Shown here: positions 37,816-48,839 of the stretch, one piece after another
Position numbering within the stretch: the stretch's first letter is position 1
How the letters are laid out: each line of letters starts with the position of its first letter
Source: Alisma plantago-aquatica
Taxonomy: Eukaryota > Streptophyta > Magnoliopsida > Alismatales > Alismataceae
Reading direction: 5' to 3'
Assembly: GCA_963693085.1 (NCBI GenBank)
Contig: OY856409.1
Span: 522,977,803-523,041,802, forward strand
DNA length: 64,000 nt
The notes under the pieces: generated by a model
Told to the model about the DNA's origin: nothing
The model's database searches: none
The model's input: the letters and a program-made list of their open reading frames with translations, nothing else
Made by a program: the position numbers and the translations under genes

Positions 37816-38754
37816 GTGAAAGCCAAGAAAGTGGATGCCCAGTTCAAGAAGTTCCTAGATAGCTTTAGGAAGCTTTCTGTCAACATTCCATTGCTGGAAG
37901 CAATAGAGCAGATTCCCTCTTACGACAAGTTTCTGAAAGACATAATCATAAAGAAGAGGAAGATTCCTGATACCGAGGTCGTGGTTCTTAAGGAACAGGT
38001 GAGTGCTTTCATTATGGGCACATTGCCACCTAAAAGGCAGGATCCGGGCTGCTTCAATATTTCCTGTTACATTGGTAAAGTGAACTTCGGCGAAGCACTG
38101 TGTGACTCCGGGGCAAGTATAAATCTGATGCCTCTCCCTACGTTCAAGAAGCTGGGGCTGAAAGAATCAAGGCCAAGCAATATGACGATTCAGTTGGCAG
38201 ACAATTCTGTGGTGAAGTCGTACGGTATTTGCGAGGATGTGTTGGTTAAAGTAGATCGATTTGTATTTCCAGCAGACTTTGTGGCAATGGAAATGCAGGA
38301 CGAACAAGGAAATGAGTTACTCCTTGGAAGACCATTCCAAGTTACTGCAGATATGATACTTGAGATAGGAAGAGGCCATTTGACCTTGGGTATCACTGAT
38401 GATCGGTTTGAAATGGTTATGCCCTCAAGCACAACGCAATCAAAAGCAAAGGAGCAATGTCACATGGTGAATCACTTTGATCATAATATTTCTCTCTATC
38501 TAGGGAAGCCACTTCTAGATATGGCTCATGTAATGACTAAGGTGGAGAAGGGGACACTGGCTGTAGACATTATGGAGCAGACCAAAGTTGTTTCTCTTAG
38601 CAAGGATGTGGGTTTTCCATATTATGAAGAGGAGGACATCCCTCCCTCTACTGAAGATGATGCCATAGCGAGTTCTGTTCTCGATGCATATCCAGAATTG
38701 CCTCTTAAAGCTTACCTGGTCAATATAACACATGATTGGATGAGAAGCAAGTAA
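37816..38754 (+). pseudogene. Aspartic protease region, element D
   Basis: Open for 312 codons. The N-terminal part (KKFLDSFRKLSVNIPLLEAI...MPSYDKFLK-like) is the conserved linker seen before the protease in Athila elements. The active site reads CDSGASINLMPL at about residues 97-108, intact; a later ELLLGRPF matches the hydrophobic Gly-containing second protease motif. It ends at a TAA 16 bases before the RT frame opens, and is in the same frame as RT (38773 minus 37816 is 957, divisible by 3), so the stop at 38752-38754 and a following TAA alone separate it from RT. Upstream, 37506-37815 is in poor frame and has stops. Confidence 0.85.
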
Positions 38755-38772
38755 CTATAAGAATGCGTCAAG

Positions 38773-41229
38773 ATGCTTCAAGTGCTGCCTTATTTTTATG
38801 CTAGGTATTATGAAGATCTTGGAGAACTCCCACCACCACTTAAGTCATCCTTGATCAGTCCGCCAGAGTTAGACTTGAAGCCACTGCCGCCTCACTTAAA
38901 ATATGCATTTCTAGCCGAGGGTGAAAAGCTACCAGTGATTATTTTGGCATATCTGAGTGTCGAGGAGGAGGATCAACTGATGGTCGTACTGAAGAACCAC
39001 CGAGGTGCATTCGGTTGGTCGGTTGCAAACATCAAGGGGATCTCCCCTACATTGTGCCAGCACAAGATCCGACTCGAGGAAGGAGCCAAACCTATAATCC
39101 AACCACAACACAGACTAAACCCAAGCATGATGGAGGTCGTCAAGAAGGAGGTGGTCAAGCTCCTTTTCGCAGGCATCATTTACGCTATCTCCGACTCAAC
39201 GTGGGTAAGCCCCACACAGGTAGTCCCTAAAAAGGGGGGAATTACTGTTACATATAATCTGTTAAATGAGCCGGTCACGACCCGTCTGGTAACCGGGTGG
39301 CGTGTGTGTATCGATTACCACAGATTGAATGCTGCTACGTTGAAGGATCATTTTCCTCTTCCATTCATTGATCAGATTTTAGAGCGATTAGAAGGTCGAT
39401 CTCACTTTTGTTTTCTATATGGTTATTCGGGCTATAATCAGATTTCCATTGATCCTAAGGACCAAGAGAAGTCCACCTTCACTTGTCCTTATGGAACATT
39501 TGCATACTGCCGTATGCCCTTTGGTTTGTGTAACACACCATCAACCTTTCAGCGTTGCATACTTGCCATTTTCTCTGATATGGTTGAGCGCTATTTGGAG
39601 GTCTTCATGGACGATTTTTCCGTCCATGGTGTGTCTTTCGATGAATGTTTATATAACTTGGATAAAGTTTTACAACAATGTGAGGACACGCATTTGGTTC
39701 TCAACTGGGAAAAATGCCATATGATGGTTAGTGAAGGGATTGTGCTTGGACATAAAGTGTCTAGCAAGGGGTTGGAGGTAGACCCTGTTAAAATTGAGGT
39801 TATTTCCAAATTACCCCCACCGAACTCGGTTAAAGGGGTACAAAGTTTTCTCAGTCATGCAGGATTTTACCGTCGCTTTATAAAAGATTTCTCAAAAATG
39901 GCTAAACCATTATCTGAGCTGTTGGAGAAAGATGTAGTGTTTGATTTTAATGAAAAGTGTTTGCATGCTTTTAATGTGCTTAAAGAGAAATTAATTTCTG
40001 CACCGGTTGTGCAAACACTGGATTGGACAAAGCCGTTTGAATTAATGTGTGATGCATCAGATTTTGCAGTAGGGGATGTTTTAGGACAATGTGTGGATAA
40101 CAAACCCGCTGTGATTTTCTATGCATCCAAAACTTTAAATGAAGCACAACTTAATTACATTACAATGGAAAAAGAGCTTCTAGCCGTCATTTTCATATTT
40201 GAAAAATTTCGGCAATATCTTGTAGGGTCAAAAGTTGTGGTATGGACGGACCACGCCGCCATAAAGTATTTGATGGAAAAGAAAGATGCCAAACCTAGAT
40301 TGATTAGGTGGATCTTACTGTTACAAGAATTTGATATTGAAGTTAAAGATAAGGCGGGAATAGAGAATGTGGTTGCAGACCATTTGTCTAGGTTGGAACG
40401 GGTTGATGAGAAGGACATTCATATACCCATTACCGAGACATTCCCTGATGAACAACTTCTTTCTGTAAAATCTAAAGATCCATGGTTTTCTTATATTGTT
40501 AATTATCTTGCTTTCAAAATTATCCCAGATGATTGGACATATCAAGAGAAAAAGAAAATTTTCCATTCCTTGAGATACTATTTCTGGGATGACCCCATTT
40601 TGTTGAAGCAATGCAGGGATGGCATGTTGCGCAGGTGCGTACCGGAGGTTGAGTATGAGAGTGTAATTTATCATTGTCATACTCTACCCACGGGAGGTCA
40701 TCATGCCAGTTCTAGAACAGTGGCCAAGGTACTTGAGAGCGGCCTTTACTGGCCTACATTGTTCCGGGACACATATGACTATGTGCGACGCTGCGATTCC
40801 TACCAACGGGCATGTAATATTTTAAAGCGATAGGAGATGCCCCTCAATGTATTTCAAGAGGTTGAGGTATTTGATATGTGGGGTATTGACTTCATGGGAC
40901 CCTTTGTGTCCTCAAACTCTAATTTGTACATTTTATTGGCTGTTGACTATGTATCGAAGTGGGTAGAGGCAATACCCACTAGGACTAATGATGCTACTGT
41001 AGTGTGCAGGTTCGTAAAAGACTATATTTTCTGCAGATTTGGTGTACCGAGGATGATTATCAGTGATGGAGGTACTCATTTCAGAATTCAAAAGTTTGCT
41101 GCATTGTTGAGGAAGTATGGGGTAAAGCACAACATTGGTACCTCGTACCACCCACAGACACATGGGCAAGTCGAAGTCTCCAATAGGGAAATTAAGAAAA
41201 TCCTGGAGCGTACAGTGGCTTCGACATGA
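38773..41229 (+). pseudogene. Reverse transcriptase, RNase H and integrase, element D
   Basis: 818 codons in one frame with a single internal TAG (40831-40833) between the integrase zinc domain and core. [23 protein letters not shown] at about residue 176, motif A at about 213 reads [10 protein letters not shown] where the family has FLDGYSGY, so the first catalytic Asp (codon 39418-39420) is Tyr; the second motif FMDDFS at about 277 is intact. RNase [10 protein letters not shown] (about 425), [19 protein letters not shown] (about 491), VADHLSRL. Integrase: [15 protein letters not shown], then CDSYQR where the family has CxxC, so one zinc Cys is lost; the DDE residues lie in GIDFMGP (about 705), SDGGTHF (about 763) and QVEVSNRE (about 798). 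Confidence 0.92.
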
Positions 41230-41769
41230 AAGAACTAGAGCACCTTACTACCAAACGCTTTATGGGCGTATAGGACAGCGTATAAGACACCTATAGGCAC
41301 TATGCCTTTTAGGTTGGCTTATGGGTGAGCCTGCCATTTTTCGGTCGAGTTGGAGCATAAGGCGCATTGGGCGCTAAGGAAGCTGAACTTGAATTATGAT
41401 GAAGCAGGAAAGAAACACTTGCTAGAGCTGAATGAACTCGACGAGCTGAGGATGAATGCATATGAAAGCTCGTGGATTTACAAAGAGCGAACAAAGTTGA
41501 TTCACGATTGACACATTCAACTCCGTGTCTTCAAGAAGGGAGATCGTGTGCTCTTGTTCAACTCAAGGTTGAAGATGCATCCTGGGAAATTGAAATCCCG
41601 GTGGAGTGGACCTTTCATTGTAGAGGAGGTCCGGCCACATGGAGCAATCATGGTGCGTGATGGAGAGACAACATTTTTGGTTAATGGATAGAGGTTGAAG
41701 TTGTACTTCAGTGAGGATTACACGAGGAAAGTGCATGAGGTCAAACTCATTGCACTCAAGGATGTGTGA
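41230..41769 (+). pseudogene. Integrase C-terminal part, element D (frameshifted)
   Basis: After the TGA at 41227 the integrase continues in shifting frames: LPNALWAYRTAYKTPIGTMP at about 41250-41310, VELEHKAHWALRKLN at about 41347-41390, RVFKKGDRVLLFNSRLK at about 41523-41573, and SRWSGPFIVEEVRPHGAI at about 41598-41652, ending with VNG and KLYFSEDY near 41720. This is the usual Athila integrase tail (ending in NGxRLKxY). At least two frame changes and two in-frame stops. Confidence 0.75.
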
Positions 41770-41945
41770 TATGCTTGATTTCGTCTAGCCTACGACGTTA
41801 AATAAGGGTGCTTGTTGGGAGGCAACCCAACCATTGGTAGTGTCATCTATTTTTGTTTGCATTTATAAGTTAGTTTGGTTTAATTTTGTTTTTAGTGTAA
41901 AAATGATACCTTGATCGTTTGTTCAGTGTGCATGTCTGAGGTAGG

Positions 41946-42497
41946 GTCGATACCATCGACCATTGTGTCGATGGTATTGACATGGGCACAGTTAAGTGAC
42001 TGCAAAAATTTCTCTGAGTCGATACTATCAATGGACTCGTCGATGGTATCGACCTACCATCATTGAATCGCCAGAACGGGGTCGAAAGTATCGACATGGG
42101 TGTCGATACTTGTGAGATCCCTAAAGATTTTCAGACGAAATTTGTCTCAGTGAAGTCGATACCATCGACGGGCTTATCGATGGTATTGACCCGGTTACAG
42201 GCAGAAAGCGGCGGTCGGGCCTCGTGAGGGTGTTTGCCCTAAGAAGAGTCGATACTATCGACATCTGTCGATGGTATCGACGCGACATGTCACTGATCCG
42301 CGAGAGGAAATCAACAACGACCGCTACATCAAGGAAGTAGATCCGTGGGATGGATCGATACCATCGACACCCGTCGATGGTATCGACGCATCATCGATCC
42401 GGGCACCCACATCAGGCTATTGACAACCGTCGATACTCACGAAGACCGGATTGTGCTACAGGTGTCGATACCATCGACCTGCGTCGATGGTATCTAC
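41946..42497. repeat. Internal hairpin array of element D
   Basis: About sixteen copies of GTCGATACCATCGAC, its complement GTCGATGGTATCGAC, or close variants, in a non-coding gap between integrase and the extra ORF. Copies start at about 41946, 41967, 42018, 42039, 42081, 42102, 42155, 42175, 42248, 42267, 42354, 42373, 42429, 42464 and 42483. They come mostly as ACC-type then GGT-type pairs 4-6 bases apart. The DNA between pairs is unrelated. Confidence 0.95.
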
Positions 42498-42727
42498 GGG
42501 TCCGCAGCAGCGACGGCTGCAGTTATAAAAGAAAGGGGTGGTTGTCAATTCTATTCACACTTTTGACGCTTTCTTCCTGTACTTGTACACTGAGCATTGC
42601 TGTGCGATTAGGGGACTGCTACGAGCGTCCAAGGATCGCGATCTTCACCGAGTCTTCACCGAGCGGAGAGTGTCTTCTCTGATCTTCACCGAGCTCCATC
42701 TCTTATCCTTTTCTTTTCTCTGCAACA

Positions 42728-44312
42728 ATGGTGCGGACAGACGAAGCATCTTCTTCTTGGGCAGTCCCCATGGAGATACCAACCTTCAATCCTCCGCCAC
42801 CGCGGTCCATTCCTCGTCTGAGGATTGTCCACCCTTCCGCGGAGATCCGGAAGGTGTACGGGGAGTTGCTCAAGAGGAAGATTGAGCCCACCCGCTACGT
42901 CGATCGGGCAATGATCCGTGACTTGGGGTTCAATGACAATCTCGCCTACATCTTGCAGGGGCAGGCAAGACACACTACCAGGAGGCCCGACGAGTTGGAG
43001 TACCACGCCGACGACCAACCATTCTTCGGCGAGTGGCCGACTTACAAGGAACTCGTGGCGGAGTTAATGGCATAATTGGATATCAATGTGGTGCCCAATT
43101 ACTTGATCGCCACCGACAGAGAGTGGAAGAAAGGGCGCATGTCTTTCAGACTCTACAACAACAATTACACCCTCACTCTCACCCAGTTCAATTCTGTGTA
43201 TAACTGGTATCATGACGATTATCAGCACTGGAGGCCAGACAACCAGATGGACTACGACGCCATCTTTGCCCAGCTGGTGACTGCGCCTCTGGGAAAATCC
43301 GTCAGCTACCACAACGCTACAGTTGCCGACTTCGAGCATCCGTTTGTGAGGATTCTGCACTGCATGCTCTGCACCATGCTCTTCGCTCGCGGCAACTTGT
43401 CTCTTAGCAAATTTGAAGAGACAAATTTTTTCTTTCTGCACAAACTACTGAAGCGCGAGGAGTGCAACTGGGGCGCGTTCTTTTTGACGCGCATGTTGGC
43501 TGTAAGGAGGAGTACGCGGAAGGCTCCTATCCACTTTGGAGGGCTCATCACACCGCTGACCCTCTACCTTGGTTTGGATTTTCCCAGCTTACTCCACTTT
43601 CCAACAGGAACAAGGTCAACCTCAATCATCTGCACCGCTCCAACCTCCTCCTGCTCCGTGATGGCTTGGCTTATGCACATTGCCACGTCAATCACGCATA
43701 TCAAGAATATGTGCTTCTCGACCCCGTCTTAAACATTGAGGGAGCTCAACATTTCCGATGGCCTATCATCGACATCGAAGACTCTGATGAAGATAGCAGT
43801 AATGATGAAAATGATGAAGATGACGACGAGCATGAAGAGGAAGAGGAGGATTTCACTCCTCTTCGGACACGAGTAGCACCCCGGAAGCGTCCCCGCTTCC
43901 ACCCGGGTGAATCATCATCTTTGCAGCCTCCGCCACCTCAGCCCTCTCATCAAGGAGAGGATGTCTATTCTATGCAGGGCATGTATATAATGTTGCAGGA
44001 TATTCATCAGACCCAGCAGCAACATACAACTTCATTCGTCGGTATTCAGGATACTACGAACCGACTTTTTGAGAACCAGTAGGCTATTTACGAGAATGAG
44101 CATCTCCGCTTTGCCAACCAACAGAACATCCATGACAGGTTGCATAGGATGGAGATGCAGCAACAACCCTTCTATGAAAATTACTGGAGCCAGAATTATT
44201 TTGGGGGGTATCCACAACCTCCACTAATGCCCCAATATGATCCGAGCTTCCGGGGGCAATACCCATCATGGGACCCCACAACCCTGCAGTACCCGCCTCC
44301 ACCTGCTGAATG
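42728..44312 (+). pseudogene. Athila-type extra ORF after integrase (broken)
   Basis: Starts at ATG 42728 (MVRTDEASSSWAVPM). An in-frame TAA at 43073-43075 interrupts it; the frame goes on through MSFRLYNNNYTLTLTQF, VRILHCMLCTMLFAR and PIHFGGLITPLTLYLGL, the pattern of the Athila ORF-1 family (Pfam ATHILA). Between about 43560 and 43610 it shifts to a second frame that continues with LNHLHRSNLLLLRDGLAYAH, a very acidic run (43776-43852), a Pro/Gln-rich part and, after a TAG at 44080-44082, QNIHDRLHRMEMQQQPFY to TGA at 44310-44312. In some Athila elements the ORF in this place is called envelope-like; I see no signal peptide or membrane segment, so I do not use that name. Its function is unknown. 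Confidence 0.7.
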
Positions 44313-44371
44313 ATCGGTATCACTGTTCCACCTTTTAAGGTTGTTTTTGACTATGAGGCCATAGTCACATT

Positions 44372-44392
44372 CAAGCTTAGGGGGGAGTTGGA
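44372..44392 (+). other. Second, internal polypurine-like tract of element D
   Basis: CAAGCTTAGGGGGGAGTTGG, near-copy of the tract before the 3' LTR (CAAGCTTAGGGGAGTTTG). It sits 60 bases after the extra ORF and 1.5 kb before the LTR. Confidence 0.65.
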
Positions 44393-45885
44393 ACAACTTC
44401 TATCCTTTATTTTTCTAGTTTTTAGTTTTTTTTATTGCTTTGTCTTTTGTCATTTATTTGTCTTAGTTATTGGTTTGTTTTTAGGATCCAAACTCTATCT
44501 AGTGTAATTGTGGATGTCTAATGTCATATGTCATCTCGTTGTTTGTACATGGGAACCAGGGGGCAAATTTGAAATTTTTTTAGTGCTTTTGCAAGCTTGT
44601 GTTGTTTAATTTTGAGCACATAACTTAAGGAAATAATTGGGTTTGTCAACTCTATAACAGGAAATCACAACTGTACATTCCTGTGATTCATGAAAGTGGA
44701 CGAAATTGGTTGTTTGAGCCTAAACTGACCAAATGATAATGAGACCTTAATTTGAAATAAGAGAGAGAAACCTCTTAATTACGACACAGGTCAGTAAGGA
44801 GGGACACATAATATTTTCCAAAAGTTCAGTCAATTAATCTTGTGATCTATCCACCCCATTGTTTTCATACTCCACCTTAAGAACTGGAAGCACATTACGG
44901 TTTTCATCTCTTTGATTGCATCCCATGTAGATAGGTCTTGCATTGCAACTATTTTCACATATTTTTGCATGAAAAGAAAAAAAAGATAGAATAGTTATAC
45001 ATGCACATTATCTTTAGGTGCGTGTCATTTAGTTGCATAACTATCATTTTGTAGCTGCATTCACATTTTTGTGCATATAGTACATCATGCATCTTATGTC
45101 TTCTGAAACATTAAAGGTGGTGAACTTGTTCCATACCTTCTGAATGCTTCAAGTGTATAAGTTATGTAGCAATAAGTGAGTCCGGCAAATAATTCATTGT
45201 CATCTATGAAAATAAGGGTTTAAAAAAATTTGAAAAAAAATTGAAAAACAAAAGAAAGAAAAAAATATTGAGAAGTAAGAATGAGAGGGAGAAAGGAACA
45301 TGTTCTCACTTGCATCCTAAGAAGAATAAGAGCATGGTGTAGTTTCTTAGATATTTCATCTGACCTGGAGATGGAATGATAGTGCATGCATCATTCCACC
45401 CAAATGTAGGCATTAGGGCATTTTTATTTGCATATGCATCATTTAGGTCATTATTGTTCTTGTGCATGTTAAAACCGTATAATGCTTCCATTTCTTCCAC
45501 AGCCACCTATTCCATCTACCCGTTGCTCGAATTGGTAGGCCACCGTGATTTTCTCCTCACTCATTAAGATCAGGAGAGCTGCTTCCATTTAGATGGTAGT
45601 TAGGACGAGCTACGTAGATAGAAGATCACAAGATGCACCGAGTCTGGATCGGATGATTTTATTATGTTAACTGCCTTACATGATAGTGTTCATCAATTTT
45701 GAGGTAGATATCTTTTATGGATGATTATTGTCACCTTTAGGGTAATTATCATTCTGTGGTTAGTAAGGGCCGGAATGTGAATGTCTGACATGGATCATAT
45801 GGTGCAGTCTGTTGTGATAATCTGTTCTTTAGTTGACCCTCACAATTCTATTCTAGAGTTTTGTTGCTCGAGGACGAGCAATGTT
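44393..45885 (+). other. Non-coding 3' region of element D
   Basis: About 1.5 kb between the internal polypurine-like tract and the real one. AT-rich, with a T-run near 44400-44470 and an A-rich stretch near 45215-45275. No frame above 70 codons and no motif recognised. Confidence 0.6.
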
Positions 45886-45901
45886 CAAGCTTAGGGGAGT
45901 T
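45886..45901 (+). other. Polypurine tract of element D
   Basis: CAAGCTTAGGGGAGTT directly before the LTR start TGATGCGATG, preceded by GAGGACGAGCAATG, the usual Athila wording. Confidence 0.85.
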
Positions 45902-47512
45902 TGATGCGATGATTTTGAGTCGCATTTATAGACTTGTTTTACTTGTGTTTTATGTGTTTATTGGTCACTTTCGTGGTTAATATTGCATAATTCACTTACT
46001 TTAGTCTATGATTCTTCTCAGTGTCAAATCTCTCTTATTTTATCATTTTGAGCATAAATGATTATAATTATAGGTTTTATCTCGGCTGATTTGGTTTTGT
46101 TGTGCAATTTCAGGAAAAACACATATCTGCAGCTGTCAATACCATCGACATCAATCGATACTATCGACACAGCCACAGACAGGCAGCCGCAAGGAGCAGC
46201 GTAGAGTCGATACCATCGACTGGGAAGTCGATGGTAGTGAGTTACCATCAGGTTGCCAGCGACCATCCAGTCGATACTATCGACCCCAAAGTCGATACTA
46301 TCGACACTTATAGCTTCAACGACGGAAAAGGGATAAAACTGACGCCTAAGGGTGTCGATACCATCGACCCGTGTCGATGGTATCGAGTCAGCATCAGGCG
46401 GGATGACAGAAAAGAAAGAAGGCTTGCCGATATCGTGAGGGGTCGATACCATCGACCCACGTCGATGGTATCAACACCGTCAGATCAGAGTTTGCTTCAG
46501 ATCGACCCAAATCCAACGACTGTGATATTGTGGCGACCTAACTCAGTGTTAATACCTAATGACGGCGGCCAATAGTGGGGGATCACGTCATTAGCCGCTG
46601 CACACGTCCCGGGAAGGTGTGGAGAGAAGAACGGAGCCCAGAAGCACACCCCGACCGTTCCAGAAGCTGAAGAAGACCTTTTCCACCGCCGAAAGGCTGT
46701 CGATCGCACACTCTACGCCGAGGAACGATTGGATCTTCCCCGTTCAGGGGTTTCATCACTTTATCTACATTTTTATCCATGTTTCCCCTTTCTTCAATCA
46801 TGTCTTGCTCTGAGATGAACATGCGGGGCTAATCCCCTTTATCTTTAGGACCGGGAGTAGCCCGGGGAAGCATTGTATGACATTTTTACCATAGTAATTC
46901 ATAATTTGTCTCTTAAATCCGTGGTATGATTTCATTTTCTCAATTATATTATTATTCTTGATCACCATAATGATAAACTAATTCCCTTAATTACTTTGAA
47001 AGAAGAATTAACGGTTGAAAAGAGATGAAATTCACATTAATTAACAAATCCCTTGAACAAGGTGATGTACGGTTAATGGTAGAAACCCAGAGGTCGATTC
47101 TAATACACCTAGTTTAGGGTATAGGTTACTACGATGGTGGAACCGACCTAGACTTAGGTAGTGAATTGTATCATGATAGTGAACAATTCTGACTACATGC
47201 CACTACCCAGATTGAGAGATGAATCTGATTAACTATGTGGAAATTCATACAATGAAAACCCGTGGTGAAACTGCAATCCTAAAGATCTCCATTTGAATTG
47301 ATTAAACTAAACACTTAATCGATTGCTTTATTTTATTTTATTTTATTTTATTTTTCAACAATTCTCAGAACCTTTTAGCTGGTCAGCTGATTGCAAGTAG
47401 TTAATAGTAGTCTACCGATAATTCAGTGTCCCTGAGTTCGACTTGGGCCTCATAAGGGCCTGTACTACATTGACACGTGCACTTACATTTTACGCACGGT
47501 AAAATCGTGTCA
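45902..47512 (+). repeat. 3' LTR of element D
   Basis: 1611 bases, matching 34489-36100. It repeats the hairpin array (about 46137-46474). Several differences from the left copy fall on CpG inside the 15-mers, e.g. GTCAATACC here against GTCGATACC at 34722, and GTCGATACTATCGAC here against GTCGATATTATCGAC at 34878. Confidence 0.95.
46137..46474. repeat. Hairpin array in the 3' LTR of element D
   Basis: About ten 15-mer copies in the same order and spacing as in the 5' LTR, some lost by single transitions. The pair near 46360-46385 (GTCGATACCATCGAC, 4-base gap, GTCGATGGTATCGAG) forms a near-perfect stem. Confidence 0.93.
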
Positions 47513-47517
47513 GCACA
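47513..47517. repeat. Target site duplication of element D (right)
   Basis: GCACA, identical to 34484-34488. Confidence 0.95.
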
Positions 47518-47741
47518 CAAAGTACTTTAATTATGTCCAAACACATGAACTTAATTATCACCAAGTTATTGGCTACAAATGTCAAATACATGCTTACTAA
47601 TGATGAATAAACATGTATTTACTTCTCACTTCTCTCCTCTTTCCTATCTTTTTCTCCTCATTTCTCTGATCTAACATCACCACTTCCCTCCTTTATTTTC
47701 TTTTATATTTATTTTTTAGCTACTGAGAAAATAAGTAGTCA

Positions 47742-48061
47742 TCATTTTTCTCAAAAGTATAGCAACAATAGTCTTGTTAGAATCTATTTTCATAGAAATC
47801 TAACGATTTTTTAAATAGGTTAAATATTTATCACGACTTAAAAGTTATAAACAAAACAAATTTCTCTCTTATCACATCACCTCCACCTACTATCTTCATA
47901 TCATTTTTTTTCAAAAGTATATCAATATTAGTCTTATTAGAATATATTTTCTATAAGGAATCTAAAGACTTTGATTTCGTCAAAAAAGTCATCACGATTC
48001 AAAAGTTATAAATAAAATAATTTCCCCTCACATCACGCAACCTCCACCTACCACTCAATAA
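47742..48061. repeat. Diverged tandem duplication, 160-bp period
   Basis: TCAAAAGTATAGCAACAATAGTC (47751) recurs as TCAAAAGTATATCAATATTAGTC (47911). Both units include TAAAAGTTATAAA/CAAAAGTTATAAA and end in CACCTCCACCTAC/CAACCTCCACCTAC. Confidence 0.8.
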
Positions 48062-48717
48062 ATGCTCTCTGCCATGACATCTTCTCCCTCTCTTTTTCTC
48101 CTTTTTAGCCATTCTCATTTCCAATCACCACTAACTACACCCCTCTACTATCCTAAATTACTCTGTTATGCCACCACCACATCAGCTTTTAAAACCACTT
48201 TTCCCTGCTAAAACACTCCATTCTCGAGCATAAGTCGGGCGTGACGCCAGTCGTGTGTGACCAAATAATTTCCAAAAAAAAAGAGAGATAAAAGAACGAG
48301 ACGGGATGGTAGGCATCCTATATTTTCTCTATAACATGACCAATGAGAAGTCAACAACGAACACCTAAAATTCACCCCCTAAAAGTTAAATGTTGGATAT
48401 CACAACTCTAGGTATTATTCCCTCTATCTCGAGTACCATTATCATCCTCCACTGAATTCTCACTATTGATTTGGATATGTTTCTCATCTTCTTGAGTAGC
48501 CATGAGATTTGTTGTTCTAGTTTTAATCAAGACCAGGCTGCTCCTGACTCAAAATGATGTCACGCGTGATGTGTATTTGATCAAACTGATACTTAATCTA
48601 TCTATGCATGTGTATGTAATCCAAGAAAGGAATAGCCAACATCAAATCCTTTCTCTCTCGAGTAGTATTGTTAATCATTACAACATTAATGATGCATTAT
48701 CATAATTGTAAGATTCT

Positions 48718-48839
48718 GTCGGGCCTAGTCGCGAGGGCCTGTAACCCATGTGGGGGCATCAAAATGGTTTGGATAATTTGGACCAAGATGTGTGGGCGCG
48801 GTGGGCTTTGATTAAAGAGTGCCTGAAGTCCCAGTTAAG
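48718..48839. mobile_element. Short insertion with 16-bp target duplication (SINE-like?)
   Basis: A 122-base, fairly GC-rich piece set in AT-rich DNA and flanked by perfect 16-bp direct repeats ATAATTGTAAGATTCT (48702-48717 and 48840-48855). Repeats of this length around a short insert are typical of LINE-driven retroposition. I see no clear pol III A and B boxes and no poly(A), so SINE is only a suggestion. Confidence 0.45.

Larger units (their letters stand above)
34489..47512 (+). mobile_element. Element D: complete Athila-like Ty3/gypsy retrotransposon
   Basis: 13,024 bases, plus strand. LTRs 34489-36100 and 45902-47512, target duplication GCACA, a degenerate Asp-tRNA primer site, gag, protease, RT, RNase H, integrase, then a non-coding palindrome block, an extra ORF and a polypurine tract. 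The Asp-tRNA primer, the gag wording (RRCPHHGL, FPPEKT) and the extra ORF after integrase are marks of the Athila lineage. Gag, pol and the extra ORF all carry stops or frameshifts and RT lacks a catalytic Asp, so this copy cannot move on its own. LTRs look about 96-97% identical by eye. Confidence 0.94.

Noticed and set aside
41946..42497. CRISPR-like array (repeated unit with unique spacers)
   Set aside because: Units are short, in both orientations, irregularly spaced, and inside a plant retrotransposon.
42728..44312. Envelope gene
   Set aside because: Position fits, but no signal peptide, membrane segment or cleavage site is seen.
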